A DNA stretch of 64,000 nt from Reticulascus tulasneorum (taxonomy: Eukaryota; Ascomycota; Sordariomycetes; Glomerellales; Reticulascaceae). A model generated the notes under the pieces. That model worked only from the letters and a program-made list of their open reading frames with translations, ran no database searches and was not told where the DNA came from. A program made the translations under genes and the position numbers. Positions 25,410 through 37,212 of this stretch are shown piece after piece (the first letter of the stretch is position 1; the number at the start of each line of letters is the position of its first letter). The stretch spans positions 992,001-1,056,000 of the forward strand of contig LSAX01000001.1 of the NCBI GenBank assembly GCA_001557505.1, written 5' to 3'.

Positions 25410-27325
25410 CTACGATTTCTCCATAAGCGCCCCGTTCTTCTGGCCCACATCAGCATCGGTTTCGGACACTACGCCAGCCTGTGACTCAGCCAAGGCTCGT
25501 TTCTTGTCCTCTCGTGTAACGAAGAACCATGTCGTAGAGATTGCCGCCACAGCTCCACACAAGAGTCCGATTGACGCACTGAAACTAACTCGGTACGTTG
25601 GTCCAAACCTGGGTTGGTAGATTTGAGGTCCCTATTGCAACGTCAGATTGCTAAACCAAAATCGGGTAGTACAGTCAAGCCTATTAATACGTACCACAAT
25701 TCCCATCAACTGGCATGACGCGTTCGTCAAACCGATAGCCAGGCCTGCAGTGGCCGTTCCTCTCGCTGCTCGGATACGCTCTGAGGGGACGTTAGACGGA
25801 CATTTGGGACTCTGCGTAAAAGGACATCATACCTGGCCAAATTAATGGAAAGAGACTTTGGGATGCGGCGGTTGCGATCATGACAAAGATGTATTTTGCA
25901 GTTGGGTTCTTGACAGTGATGAGCAAGATGTAGCAGATAATTTGCGTTATCTCGACACCCAGAGCAGCAACCCAGGAGTTAAGCCGCTTCGTATGAATGA
26001 AGTAGGCCAGGCCCACGAGAATCACGAAGACGAGGGTAAAGGGAGGCTAATTAGAATCTTGTTAGCGTTTATAACCTGAGTTGTAATTAGGGGCAGCGTA
26101 CCATAGTCATGACTTGTGCAATGGCTGTACTCGAAATGCCAAGCTCATAGATTACAGTCGGCAAGACAAAGCTGATGCCCCAGCCGCCAATGCCATGTGT
26201 GACCCAGATTGCGAGGAACGGAAAGAAAGTCGGGTCTTTGAACATGGCCTTAGTCTGCTGGAGGCTGAAAGTCGCTTCCTTCATATGTGGTGCGACTTCA
26301 GGTAGATCGCCGATAATAGCCTCCCGTTCTTCTTTGTTTAGGAACTTGACAGTCTCAGGGTCTAGCAGAGATGTTAGTGATGAAATGAGTATCACATCAA
26401 GGACTAACATACAATTTGGTAAAAAGAAATAAGTGTAGATGGCGCAAAGAATGGCGGGTATGCCCTCGAGAATGAAGAGCTACGACAAAGTCAGCAAGTT
26501 GTAGAGACATAGGAAATCTAATTAGTTGAGGAGTTGCTTACCCATCTCCAACCGGCCAATCCCAGTTGCCCGTTCATGAAAGAGATTGCGTAAGCTAACA
26601 AGCCGCTTATGGTCCCAGAGAACATGCCGCAAGCATAGAAGAAAGCCTGCGAACATGTCAGTGATCAGAATCTAATTGCTCGGTGATACTCACAATTCTA
26701 AGAGGTAATTTGTGGGTGGGGAACCAGAAGCTGAGATGATATCTGAAACGGTGCGGTTAGTTTCTGGGCTTCTTGTTGACGCTTAACAGTTGGTAATGCT
26801 CACAGGACTCCCGGATAGAAGCCCGCTTCTGCTAAGCCTAGAAAGAATCGGCATGCAAGTATTCCAGAATAGTTCTGCGTTGCTCCTTGGCACATCGAGA
26901 TGATACCCTAAGCGACCAAACATTAATTTGCGTGCCTGTGAAGAGACTGGACGGCGTATACTGACCCAAGTAAGCATGATCCGGCTCATCCAAACATTAG
27001 GACTAAAGTATTTCAGACACAGCGTAGCAAGGGGCTCGAAGAACATATATGGATAGTAGAATATGCTCAAAGTCCAGGCCCATTGCGCACTGGTCAGGTT
27101 CCCAAGTTGCTTTCGGATACCGGTACCTTGCTCCAGGTTCATGATGGCCGTATTGCTAATGTTGCCGACATGGATTCGCATGATGAGATAAACAAAACAA
27201 TACCACAGGAGGAGCTTTTTGTCCACCTTGCGGCGGGAATCCTTGAGCAGCTTTCTGTGGTCTGCCAAAGACAAGTCCTCTGACGCCTGAGGAGGCTCAA
27301 CACTGGAGACTTTGGAGATCGACAT
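25410..27325 (-). CDS. MFS transporter, allantoate permease/TNA1-like
   Basis: Nine exons on the minus strand: 26966-27325, 26804-26907, 26694-26742, 26542-26646, 26413-26479, 26102-26361, 25833-26046, 25695-25780 and 25410-25631. All introns are 46-65 nt and all joins keep the frame; 488 residues. The N terminus is hydrophilic, with the first helices around KLLLWYCFVYLIM. Characteristic segments are NISNTAIMNLEQGTGI, SIFYYPYMFFEP, and, after the splice, GIISMCQGATQNYSGI with FFLGLAEAGFYPGVL, typical of the anion:cation symporter branch (DAL5/TNA1). The C terminus carries GPQIYQPRFGP. Substrates in the family are vitamins, allantoate and other small carboxylates; the substrate here is unknown. 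It is divergent from the 2OG oxygenase gene and may share its promoter. Confidence 0.92.
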
Positions 27326-28008
27326 TGCACTTGCGGTACCAGTGGGCTGGGTTAAGATGGATGGTACCGATGGGTTGGGTTAGAACAGATGGTACCGGTG
27401 CGTTGGATCAGGGCTGAAACCGAGAACAGAACTGGGCTCTACTAGCTACTTGGATCGTTTTAATAATCGTCGAAAATGACAGGAAAGTTCTGATTCTCTC
27501 AACCACCCCGATTCTCGGCTGCCTTATCGCAAGTGAAGCGGAGCATCGCTGGCACGTCTTACAGCGGGGCTCTTGCATATTGTCCTGAATTTTAACATGA
27601 AGGCTTGGATCCAAGAGAAAAACGAACGATTCTGCTGGGATGCGTCACGCCAATACAGCAATGCTAACTAGAAGAGTCGTTCAAGCTCGACAATCCAATG
27701 CACTGACAAGGTAGTGGTGGAGCATTGGATAACTACCGAGTCATCATGGGATGGAGTGGCGATTCGATTGTGACTGTAAGCCAATGATTTGAACAACGAT
27801 GGGGACTGTGTGGCGGACGCCATTGTCGTCGAAGATGGCGTGCTCGGACGTTGTTCCCGATGCTTTTCCGAGGCTCGGTAGGTGTGCAGCAGATCTGCAA
27901 CGGGCCTTAATGTTGTTATAAAGACATTATAAACACCGTATTGACATCTCTGATGCATTGCTTAAGCGCAGTCAGTCATAATAGTCACCATCAATAATCA
28001 CTTGCAAG
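27326..28008. promoter_or_regulatory. Divergent promoter between MFS and 2OG oxygenase genes
   Basis: The 683-bp gap separates head-to-head genes at 27325 (minus) and 28009 (plus) and holds the 28-bp tandem array. Shared regulation is inferred from orientation only. No other gene is seen. Confidence 0.5.
27335..27418. repeat. Three 28-bp tandem repeats upstream of the MFS start
   Basis: GGTACC occurs at 27335, 27363 and 27391, exactly 28 bp apart. The first two units share most of their bases (GGTACC, a GGG-rich core, GGGTT, then a GAT end); the third is more diverged. The array begins 10 bp upstream of the transporter ATG, so it sits in its 5' leader or core promoter. Confidence 0.75.
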
Positions 28009-29295
28009 ATGCCGTCGGCCGTAACGACGGAGCCGACCCCGGCCCCACTCCCGAGATGGGAGCGTCCCGCTAAGACAACCGAGGACTTACGCTGGGCCGA
28101 CATCAAAGTCATTGACATTAGCACTTATGATCAACCTGGTGGTAAGCAGAAGCTCGCTGCTGAGCTTCGAGATGCGGTTTGTGCCAAGAACTCGCCCCGA
28201 ATGCCAGCGGCTGATGTTTGTTAGGTGCACACGACGGGATTCTTCAGCCTGATTGGTACAGGCTTTACGCAGAAGGAGGTCCAACGCCAATACGACATTG
28301 CACAAGGTTATTTTAACCTACCGCAGGAAGTAAGAGGAGACCCGGCTTATCGGGTTAATTTTGAGACGGGCAACTATTTTGGATATCGCGGTGTAGGTGT
28401 TGCCCAACGCATGCGGAGCTCACCCCCGTAGTCGAGGGCCTATACTCACATAAGTCCAGGCTAATGAGAAGACGATGATGGGTACCGAAGTTCTCGATAA
28501 CATAGAGTCGGTAAATTTTGCCAAGTTCATTTCGCATTATGCGAACGAACCGTTTCATCCCTTTTTCGAGCCGTACAGAGCAGAGATGGAGGACTTCTCA
28601 AGGGTAAGCATGGCACTGCACTTACAAGCGATTCTCAGCTGCCGTTAACCCGAAAGTAGCGATCACTAGAGATCGCGAGCAAGGTTTTCACACTCTGCTC
28701 CATCATTCTCGAGTTACCTGAAGACTACTTCGCCTCACGCCACACCTATGAGTCGCAAAGTGAAGACCACGTCCGGTACATGATCTACCGACCACGGACA
28801 GCCGAAGATGATAGGAAGATACAAAACACCTGGTCCCGAGCGCACACCGACTTTGGCAGCTTAACTCTTCTGTGGAGCCAAGACGTCGCCGGCTTACAGA
28901 TCAGGACCAGCACCGGCGAGTGGGATTATGTACCACCCGTAGACGACGGGATCATTTGTAATATCGGCGATGCGTTGGACTTCTGGTCAGCCGGTTACCT
29001 CAAAAGCACAACACACAGAGTAATTCGTCCGCCTGAGGATCAGGCTCATATTCACCGGATGGGGATATTCTACTTTGTTCGGCCAGGAGACGATGTCGAC
29101 ATCAAGCCGGCACCTTCGCCACTGCTGAAGAGGCTAGGGCTAGTGAGGGAGGACCAGGAGGATGCCGAGCCCGTAACGGGCTTGCAGTATGTGAGGGAGA
29201 GGGTGAGGAACTATCACAACCATACCGACTACCCAGACATGAAGGGGAAGAAGTTCAAAATCGGTAACCTGGAGATTGATGATGAGCCGGTATAA
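28009..29295 (+). CDS. 2-oxoglutarate/Fe(II) oxygenase, isopenicillin-N-synthase-like
   Basis: Four exons: 28009-28176, 28225-28392, 28460-28603 and 28660-29295, with in-frame joins; 371 residues. The N-terminal domain has the usual VIDIS start of this family and a TGFFSLIGTG segment. The catalytic double-stranded beta helix carries the iron ligands H222 and D224 in AHTDFGSLTLL and H279 in TTHRVIRPP; the second strand of the core is IVxxIGDALDFW-like (ICNIGDALDFW). The family hydroxylates or oxidatively modifies small molecules using O2 and 2-oxoglutarate in the cytosol. The substrate is unknown; a link to the adjacent transporter's cargo is inference. Intron 2 uses the donor at 28393 (GTAGGT); reading past it meets a stop. 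Confidence 0.9.
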
Positions 29296-30925
29296 ATTGG
29301 TTGCTACCCACTTGGCAAGGCAATATCCTATTTAAAGAAAAGGCTCCATCTGCTTTCCATCGTCTTGGTCAAGCAGTCCAGGGGAAATAAGCGAGTGGAT
29401 GTCTACATACAGCTCTATGTAGGATGTGGAGCACATGAGAACGCATCAATTAAAGTTTTGTGGTATTGGAACCCAAGCTACCGTATTCTAGGTCGTTAGC
29501 AATTTTTCCTACTTGGGTAGCAAAACACACGAGAATTACTGAACAGTCCACGGGCGGAAACTAAAATGGAGACGTGGGCCCGGTTCCATTTCCTGGGTGG
29601 CCGGGAGGTTCGACTCCGGCTTTCGTGCGCGAAAGTGAAAAGCAAAAGACGGGAACCCATTGCACCGTACCAGGCCTTTACCGACTTGACTCCAAGCCCG
29701 TTGAGAGGGGTTAGAATAAGCATCACGGGTGGGACTGTACCGGGTATGGGCTCTTGGGCAAAAGGAGGAATGTAACTGAAGCATGCAGGAGAATAACACC
29801 AGCAGTAACCCAGTCAGAAGACGGGGGCCTCGAGCTTGATACCCGTTTCCTAGCTAGTAGGATGAAGAAGGTTAATGAAAAAAGAAAAACATCAGACCGT
29901 TGGTTCGTTTGGGGCTCCATTGAATCCGCTTTTAGCCGTTGAAAAGATTGGTGCTTGGCTGGCTGGGTGTCACGTACGAACCTGTTGAGAAATCCAGAAT
30001 CCCACCAGGCCACACTTACTCAGCGTGGCAAGGAATCCCAATGAAGGCGGCAAAACACACGATGGTTCGTTAAGGTGACCGACTGACTGAGGAGCTCCGA
30101 ATGGAACCATCCTGCTCTTAACCGGTCGCACCGGTCGCACCCCGCCAGGGGCCCTTGCGAGGCATCTTATTAAATTCCACGGTCGAGAGCTTTTGGGATC
30201 GGCCAGGCCACGACCAATTGTCTTGATAGCGCACGAGAAAATTTATATATCGAATCCGAGGCTAGGCCCGATACATGCTGACGTATTTGGAGCAGGACCG
30301 AAGACGACGGTCGGGGACAATTTGCAGATTCTATAAAAAGAACTGGACTCATATAGCCTCATATTACACTGCGTACCGTGCATCCGCTCCATGGCACCTC
30401 AATTAGCCCCTGGGGCCAGAATTGGCCACTGGGATATTGCATTTATCCGTTCTTGGGGTAGCGACGGATGAGAGCAGTGGCCTGCTGATCCGGCCAGTTC
30501 CAGCTCCAGCAATATGAGGTGTTATTTAATATCCAATTGGATGCTTTTCATTTATTCTGTCAAAAACCAGGGACTTGGCGATAAACCCGGTTTCTCCTGG
30601 ACAAAGTCGTTTCCCACCGCGAGCTGGGTGCGCGTGTACTTTGCCTCTCGCGACATCACGACCTTGTTCGACCGATTCCGTATCCCTGGTCTTTCAACCT
30701 CATCTAGAGACGTGACCTATGGGGATGCGGTGGCAATGGGGAGACTAAATCACTTCAGCCATCGTGGCCGATGTTTATTTATACAGCCGTTGGCCCACAG
30801 CTGGAATCATCTTGTTCTTTCTATCCTCATCACGCCACTTCTCTCAACAGTCTACGCATCTTATATCCAGCCAGATTCAATAAACAGCTTCTCGAAGTTC
30901 AAAAACCCAATCAACCAAACTCAAG
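29296..30925. other. Intergenic, no supported gene
   Basis: It holds the oxygenase 3' end and the upstream region of the DUF4360 gene. A 9-bp unit (accggtcgc) is repeated twice in tandem at about 30120-30138. No supported coding segment. Confidence 0.5.
30774..30783 (+). promoter_or_regulatory. TATA-like element of the DUF4360 gene
   Basis: The motif tttatttata lies about 143 bp upstream of the ATG at 30926. Weak evidence. Confidence 0.3.
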
Positions 30926-31629
30926 ATGAAGTACTCTCTTAGCCTTGTTGCCCTCCTCCCGGCTCTTGCCGTCGCCCTCCCGTCCCCAAACCTCAACTTC
31001 GTTGACGGGCCCCCGGACAAGGCGCAGATCACCATCTCGAGCGTCAGCCACTCCGGAAACGGTTGCCCACAGGGCTCCGTCTCCACCTCCATCTCTCCGG
31101 ACAAGACTGTGAGCCCCCCCGTCTCCACCACATGCTCCACGTGGCCACTGCTAACTCTCCACAGGTCGTTACCTTCGGTTTCGATAGCTTCCAGACCTAC
31201 ATCGGGCCCGGAACCAGCATCATGGACCGCAGCAAGAACTGCCAGCTGCACTTGAACCTCAAGTACCCGGCTGGCTTCAGCTTTGCCGTCCTAGAGAGCA
31301 CGTACCACGGTTTTGCTCAGCTTGATCCTAAAGTCACGGCCAACTTCTTCTCGACCTACTACTTCAGCCAGGATGCGGCCAAGACCTCCACCACCCAGAC
31401 CACTATTAACGGTGGCGGTGTCTGGACCGATGGCCAGGTCTACACCAAGCAGGACATTGTTCCCAGCCCGGAAGTTGTTCGATCGCCCTGCGGCACCACC
31501 GCCATCCTTAACGTGAACAACCGCATTGCGCTCTCCAGCTCCGACAGCAAGGCATCAGGCGTGGTCAGCGACGATGATGCTACCGTCGCTCTCACTCAGC
31601 AAGTTCACATCGAGTGGTACTCTTGCTAG
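30926..31629 (+). CDS. Secreted DUF4360-family protein
   Basis: Exons are 30926-31108 and 31165-31629 with a 56-nt intron (GTGAGC donor, CACAG acceptor, CTAAC branch); 215 residues. A classical signal peptide spans residues 1-18 (ALAVALPSP cleavage area). The remainder has the DUF4360 pattern: an early GNGCPQGS Cys, VTFGFDSFQTYIGPG, a SKNCQLHLNL Cys, a GFSFAV strand, a SPCG Cys and the final EWYSC. Members are secreted proteins of ascomycetes without known activity; four Cys probably form two disulfides. No pathway context. Confidence 0.88.
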
Positions 31630-32212
31630 ATGGGCGGCTAGGTGTCGGCAATCTTTTATTCTCTTCTTTTACTACCTTTTTTGCATAGTGGAGTCGAGGG
31701 AATTGTTTTAACGAGGACTGATGGAGCACTGCGGCTGGTTACAAGTCTTCAATCAATCCATTTGTTGTTCAAAGCATTGGGGCAAGGGGCTACGTGGTGA
31801 GGATTGGCGCGGAGGAAAAGGGGCAAGGCTATATCCCATCCGCCATGCTCATAATGGATTGGAAGGAACAATTAGCGGCTATTATTTGTCCTTTTAAGTA
31901 GTTAGTTAGGCTACTTGAAGTCCGTTTGATCTCGTATCGTCCCGTATCCACATTGATCTATTGCATGCATCCAACGGCCGGTAGTGCTGAGTATAATATA
32001 TTGTAGTCACGGATTCGGGCGGGCATCCGAGAATTGGATCCTCGCCAAACAACCAGTCAAGCCCGCAAGCCTCGTATTCTTGCAAGCAACGAAGTGAATG
32101 GGAAACATGGTTCTTGAAGACGTATCATGGGGTTCTAAGCTTGGCGTATTTAGTAGTGCTAGCTCAGTAACAGAAGTTGTATGAGACACTTACAGCTCGT
32201 GCAGCACTCTGC
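31630..32212. other. Intergenic gap
   Basis: Convergent 3' ends of the DUF4360 and DUF427 genes meet here. No gene or strong element is seen. Confidence 0.5.
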
Positions 32213-33269
32213 TCATGAAAAGTGAGTTTTTGGTCTCCCCAGTAGCTCGCCATCCAGAATAATGTCAACCTTCTCGTTGTAGAAGCACACCAGTCCGGCT
32301 ATTTTAGAACTTTCGTGAGTTGGTAGCCGGTAATACCAGATCAGGTTCTTTGATTCTTGCCCATCGACAACGACATGATAGTACTCCGCGTCCCCTTTAT
32401 ACGGGCAACTTGTGATGAGCTCGCTTTTGCGAAGGACGGCTTGATCTACTGCAGACAGTGGCATGTAGTAACGTGTAGGGAGGCCGGTCTCAATTAAATG
32501 CACAGCAGAAGTTGTTTTTGCTACTGTCTTGCCGAGTACTTTGACTTCGACAGGCCGTGAAGAAGGGAGGATGTCAATTCGTTTGAATGGATCTTTGGGA
32601 TGGATATAAATTGGTGTATCCTCTTCCAGCCATTGATCTGAAGCAAGGATCATCAGAGGAATGTTCTCTCATGTCGCTTAGAGGAGATACGTGTTGAGAT
32701 TGGGGGCATCATACCCATACTTGCGAACTCCAACCTTACCAGCCCTGCCAGTTCTCCGGCCAGGCTTTTGTCATCGGAGAACCGCAAAGCCCGGTCTGTC
32801 ACGAGGTCCTTTACGCCATCGTGGGCAGGGACCGCAATCTCAATAACAGCAGCGCGAACACTCGCACTTCCGTCTCCTTGGATCTGCTGCTTGTCCTTCC
32901 AAGTAGAAAATTTCAGCTCCGAGACAGGGACGTAGTATTGCGGATATCCGTCGTGCTCCCAGACGTGAAGAGCCTTTGTGGTATCCACAATGTATGTATG
33001 GCTAAGAATAACCCGAACACGCCGGGTGGTCGGATTGACTTTACGTGGGCCATTCTTAAGGAGATGCTGGGCTAGATCGGCAAGACTAGAGAGGTTTCAG
33101 TAGATAGAATTGCAGTCACGTAATGTTAGATGTTGGACTGGAAGACATGTGCCCGGATCCTGTGCAGGAACAACGAGGAATGGGTTGTGTTGCTACTAGG
33201 GGTATAGTGCCAGCAGGGTAGAAGGGAGAGAATTGCTCACTCTGCTCGAAATACGCCCGGTCTGGACAT
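32213..33269 (-). CDS. DUF427 protein
   Basis: Exons on the minus strand are 33241-33269, 32715-33085 and 32213-32637; 274 residues. The 29-nt first exon (MSRPGVFRA) is inferred because it keeps the frame with ADLAQHLLKNGPRKV, which lies in an open frame without its own Met. Two DUF427-type halves are seen: VRVILSHTYIVDTTKALHVWEH with YYVP, and VEVKVLGKTVAKTTSAVHLIET with RYYMP and TSCPYKGDAEYY. The family is widespread in bacteria and fungi; the biochemical role is unknown. The two-domain arrangement is the usual fungal one. Confidence 0.82.
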
Positions 33270-34079
33270 GTTGAAGACTTGAGTTGTGATGATGTTCTCA
33301 ATGTGAAGGTGGTGATCTTGGAGGCTACCGGTTTGGACCACTTGCCAAAGTTCGGGGATGAGCGGGGCGGGGCAAGCTGGTGGCTTCGTTTAACCATCGC
33401 CGCTTTAACCTACCTATGTACCGCATTTTATTTAGATAGATAAATAGGTGTCTATCTAGCGCTGCAAGAAGCTTCATATTGCCCTCGAGAAGTTTGACGG
33501 TTTCTCTCGCGCCTTTCTCTGCATGTGCAGGTCTACACTCGCGACACTGCACACTATTTCGCGACTTCCCCCCAGCTTCTGCCCTGTTAATCTTCCCTAT
33601 AATTCCCAAGCTCAACTCTTCGTCCATCCAGGTTCGTGTTTCGTTTACATCGGCTACAGCAAGCACTCAAATGGATATTGCTTTCCGATGAGAGCGGCAT
33701 CTGTTCTGCGTGCGGCAACACCCCAAAGTGCGTGTGTTTTGTCCATTAATGTAACGACCGCGCTCAGCAGAAGCCCTTAAGGTGGCAATAGTTTACAATT
33801 GCACGTTCAATTACAAACCAGTCCAAGTCCAATCATGGCGAACACATTCCTTCCCGTGCGGGGCGACGGAAGCACTCTGTGCGGGGGAGTGCGTAGGATT
33901 TCAGATTCCGTGGATGCGGAATGAGTAATCCACAGTGCAAGTATGATGATTATCAATACACGATCACATCATGGCGTGCAGCAGCCAATACCGAGAAGCC
34001 AACTGTAGATCTCAACTATATATACCACCACCATCTGTACGAGTGGGCCTTCTTTAAAATTGGCAAAGCAAAACTGATC
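33270..34079. other. Divergent intergenic region
   Basis: It lies between the DUF427 gene (minus) and the Gal80-like gene (plus). No open frame is convincing. A TATA-like run at 34017-34024 belongs to the plus-strand gene. Confidence 0.5.
34017..34024 (+). promoter_or_regulatory. TATA-like run of the Gal80-like gene
   Basis: The motif tatatata lies 63 bp upstream of the chosen ATG at 34080. It argues against the longer in-frame start at 33921, which would place it inside the coding region. Confidence 0.4.
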
Positions 34080-35282
34080 ATGGCACCGATTCGCATTGCG
34101 TTCATCGGTCTTTCATCGTCGGCTGTCACCTCTTGGGCCAGCGGCGCTCATTTGCCTTACCTCCTCTCAGCACGCGGTCGAGCTAAATATGAGATAGTAG
34201 CTTTGTGCAATTCGAGCTTGGAGGCCGCACAGAGTGCCATCAAGGCGTACGGTCTACCAGCTTCAACTCGCGCATATGGTGATCCAGCGCAGTTGGCTGC
34301 TGACAAGGATGTCGACCTTGTGGTGTGTTGCACACGTGTAGACGTTCACTACAAAACCATTCGGCCTAGCCTTGAGGCGAAAAAAACTGTTTTTGTAGAA
34401 TGGCCCATTGCACACGACATCAAACACATCCGAGAGCTCGCTGAACTGGCAAAACAGGGTGGTAACAGGTCCATTGTGGGCCTTCAAGGGCGCTTGCCAC
34501 CAGTCGTTCTCAAAATCAAGGAGCTACTCACGGATGGCCGCATTGGAAAGGTTCTGAGCAGCGAGGTGAGGGCAGCGGGGGGTTCCAATGACCGAAATGT
34601 GCTCCCCATCGGCCTCAAATACTTCGCTGAGCGGGCTGTCGGAGGGAATGTCTTTACCATTGGGTTTGCACACTGTATGCCGATTGCGCCGAGTGGTCCG
34701 GCTTTATGAGATGCTAACAATACTACTTCAGTGTTTGACACAGTGCAGTCTGTCCTGGGTAACTCCGTGGATCTCAGCACAAGTCTCCAGCTCCAGCGGC
34801 CTGATGTTAACATTCGCGATCCATCAACGAACAAAATTGTGAAGACTATTCGGTCAGACGTACCAGATCTCATCATAGCTGCCGGGACTTTGCCTGCATC
34901 TGATACAGTAGCTGATGACGCAACACTTCTTATTCGATTTCGCCGTGGCCAACCTTTCAAGGATGAGGCACCACTAATCTGGACTATCAACGGCGAGAAG
35001 GGTGAAATCCGCCTTACTGCTCAGGGAGGTACCGCTCTCCAAGCACATGGCTATACCAAGCCGGTGACAATCGAGGTGCACGATTTTGAGAAGGACGAGG
35101 TTCAAAATGTAGGCTGGGAGTGGGCCGACTGGCAGGAGGAATTGTCGGTGATTGCGAGGAGCATTGGTGCTGTATACGAGCAGTTTGCTGAGAACACTGG
35201 CAATGTCGTGACTTTCGAGGACGCGCTGAGACGCCATGAGCAACTGGAGGCCATGCTCTCCAGCTGGGTGAAATCAGCTTAA
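34080..35282 (+). CDS. Gfo/Idh/MocA oxidoreductase, Gal80-like
   Basis: Exons are 34080-34674 and 34732-35282 with a 57-nt intron (GTATGC donor, GCTAAC branch, TTCAG acceptor); 381 residues. The N terminus MAPIRIAFIGLSSSAV carries the Rossmann dinucleotide site in the form seen in Gal80-type proteins. FVEWPIAHD replaces the usual EKP motif of catalytic members, as in Gal80 relatives. GRLPP and the C-terminal beta-sheet part (residues 200-380) complete the fold. In yeast Gal80 is an inhibitor of the Gal4 activator; filamentous fungal members may be enzymes or regulators, and the sequence does not decide. No galactose genes are nearby. Confidence 0.88.
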
Positions 35283-37212
35283 GCGTCTATAACACGCTAT
35301 TCATGCATCTTTGAGTATCAACGAAGAATCTCAAGAAACTTCAGGCAAATGAACTCAAATTCGTTTGCGTATGACTCGACCTTGGCCATATGGTCTGATA
35401 AATAAGTGCATATTGATTGCTAGTGGGTCTCTTGGTGGGTTTGTTGAGATTGCAAGGTGCCAGCTTGAGAACGAGCTCGCGACGACAAGTTTCTAATAAG
35501 AACCTTGAATCGGCATTTCTTCCTAGCTTTCCGTAAAGATAAAAAATTCGAGGTCTTGTTCACTGACAGCATGGTATAGATTCAGCAGAACGTCGCATGC
35601 AAGTATTTCATGGCCTCATCATCCGCCGTACATTTACTAGCAAGCTGATATCACTTCATACAAAAGTAAAAATAAGGAAAAATATCATGAGCCGACAGTT
35701 TCTCAGAGGATGTTCATATGGCAGAGTATCCGGCTTGGCATATTGTTGTCTCTTCGCTGGGGCAGGCAAATGGATCCAGCGCCGGCCATGCTCCGAAAGC
35801 ATACCGAGTAGCGCGTACTAAGATTGTAGTACGGCGAAAAGAAAGTCGGAAGGCTGGACATTCCAACCCCCAAAGATTGCCATGACAAATGGGTATTTTT
35901 CAGCTTAAACTGTAAGCCCTGTCTTTCAAGTGGGCTGGTTAGCAGGTTTGTAGGTATGGAAGATAAGATGCCTGCCGGATGAGTTCTCCAGTTCTCCAGC
36001 TTCGGGACACGCACGCCCTAGCTCGGTCCATCTCGGAGCCCTCCGCAGGTTCCGCAGTGGTCCTCACAACGCTCTGGGTATGCCCAGGCTCCAAAGATAC
36101 TAGTAACGAGGCGAAGAAGCTAGCAGCGAGCTACGCGCTCAAGCCTCACTTTAGACTCGGGTGAGTTTACAGACATGCCTTAGTATATATAAACGGATAC
36201 GGCGTCGGGTCGTGGGAGCCGCATCCAGCCACCTCTTATCTGTGGAACATTCTTATCATCCCCACGCCCAAGTCCGTGCCTGATGCATGCAGGGAATGTA
36301 ACTAGCGTCGAGTAATTCATGTGGAACTTCGATAAGGTCGAACATTAACTTTGTTCTACCCCGCACCCTCGTCGCACGAACACCAGCCAACTCCCAGCGT
36401 GGGACGTGTGGCGTTGTTGCGACCCGGAGCCGCCTCTCTATTCTAATATTCAAACGGTCACCGGCAGGGGTTGCTTCGGGACTTTATTTCGAAATCTCGG
36501 GCATTTGGCTCGAGTGTGTGCAGAATTCTTGCCTTCAGTCTGTGCTAGAGGTCCGCTCGTAATGCAATCAAAACAAACGCGGTTGCGTTGCAACTGCGTT
36601 TGCAATCACGACTGACGCTCCGAGGCAACCGGATTGCCAATGAACATTACGCAAGGAAATTATGTACTGGGCATTAAGCTGAACATTGTTGATGCATGCC
36701 AAGGCTGTTCTCCGCAACGGGCAAAACCTTGGCGACGACTTGACTCGTAGGCAGAAGAACAAGAGTGCAGCAATGGGTATTCCGAGTCCAAACTCACCTC
36801 GTGGTGATAAGGATGAGCTTAAAGTGGAAGCTGCCAAGCAAACTTGTCCAATGGTCAGAGCTCGCGTTATCTCGCGTCCCTTGAACTGTAAAGGATTTGC
36901 CAAGAATTAACCTCATCAATAGTTCCGACATGTCGTCACTGTGCTGCGTGCGCTCGCTTCTACTTTGACAGAACCCGAGACCGTGGTCGTGTATCTGGGC
37001 GACCGGGTTCAAACTCGAACCTAGTCTATAACGAAATGTCTTGGACAGCTGCTATGCAGCCTAACCTTGTATTGACTTACTCGCGACATCGGACGTCGTG
37101 AGTTTGGTTACGGAGTATAAGTACGGAGTCCTGCCGGCGCCAGGAGGATGTTGATGAGGGAGACCAACCAGCAGCACTTGCATCGGTTCATCATCTGGAC
37201 TTAGACTGAAAT
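35283..37212. other. Intergenic, gene-poor
   Basis: No supported gene. It contains a near-perfect 12-bp-arm hairpin at 36575-36601 and the upstream region of the amine oxidase. Confidence 0.5.
36575..36601. repeat. Short near-perfect hairpin
   Basis: The left arm aaacgcggttgc (36575-36586) pairs with gcaactgcgttt (36590-36601) with one mismatch around a 3-nt loop. The mismatch is a C-to-T difference. Function unknown. Confidence 0.5.

Noticed and set aside
33921..34079. Longer in-frame N terminus for the Gal80-like gene
   Set aside because: The extra 53 residues are unlike the family and a TATA-like run falls inside them; the Met at 34080 starts the Rossmann strand directly.
36960..37030. 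tRNA-like T-arm (ggttcaaactcgaacc)
   Set aside because: No matching acceptor stem, D-arm or anticodon arm could be folded around it.
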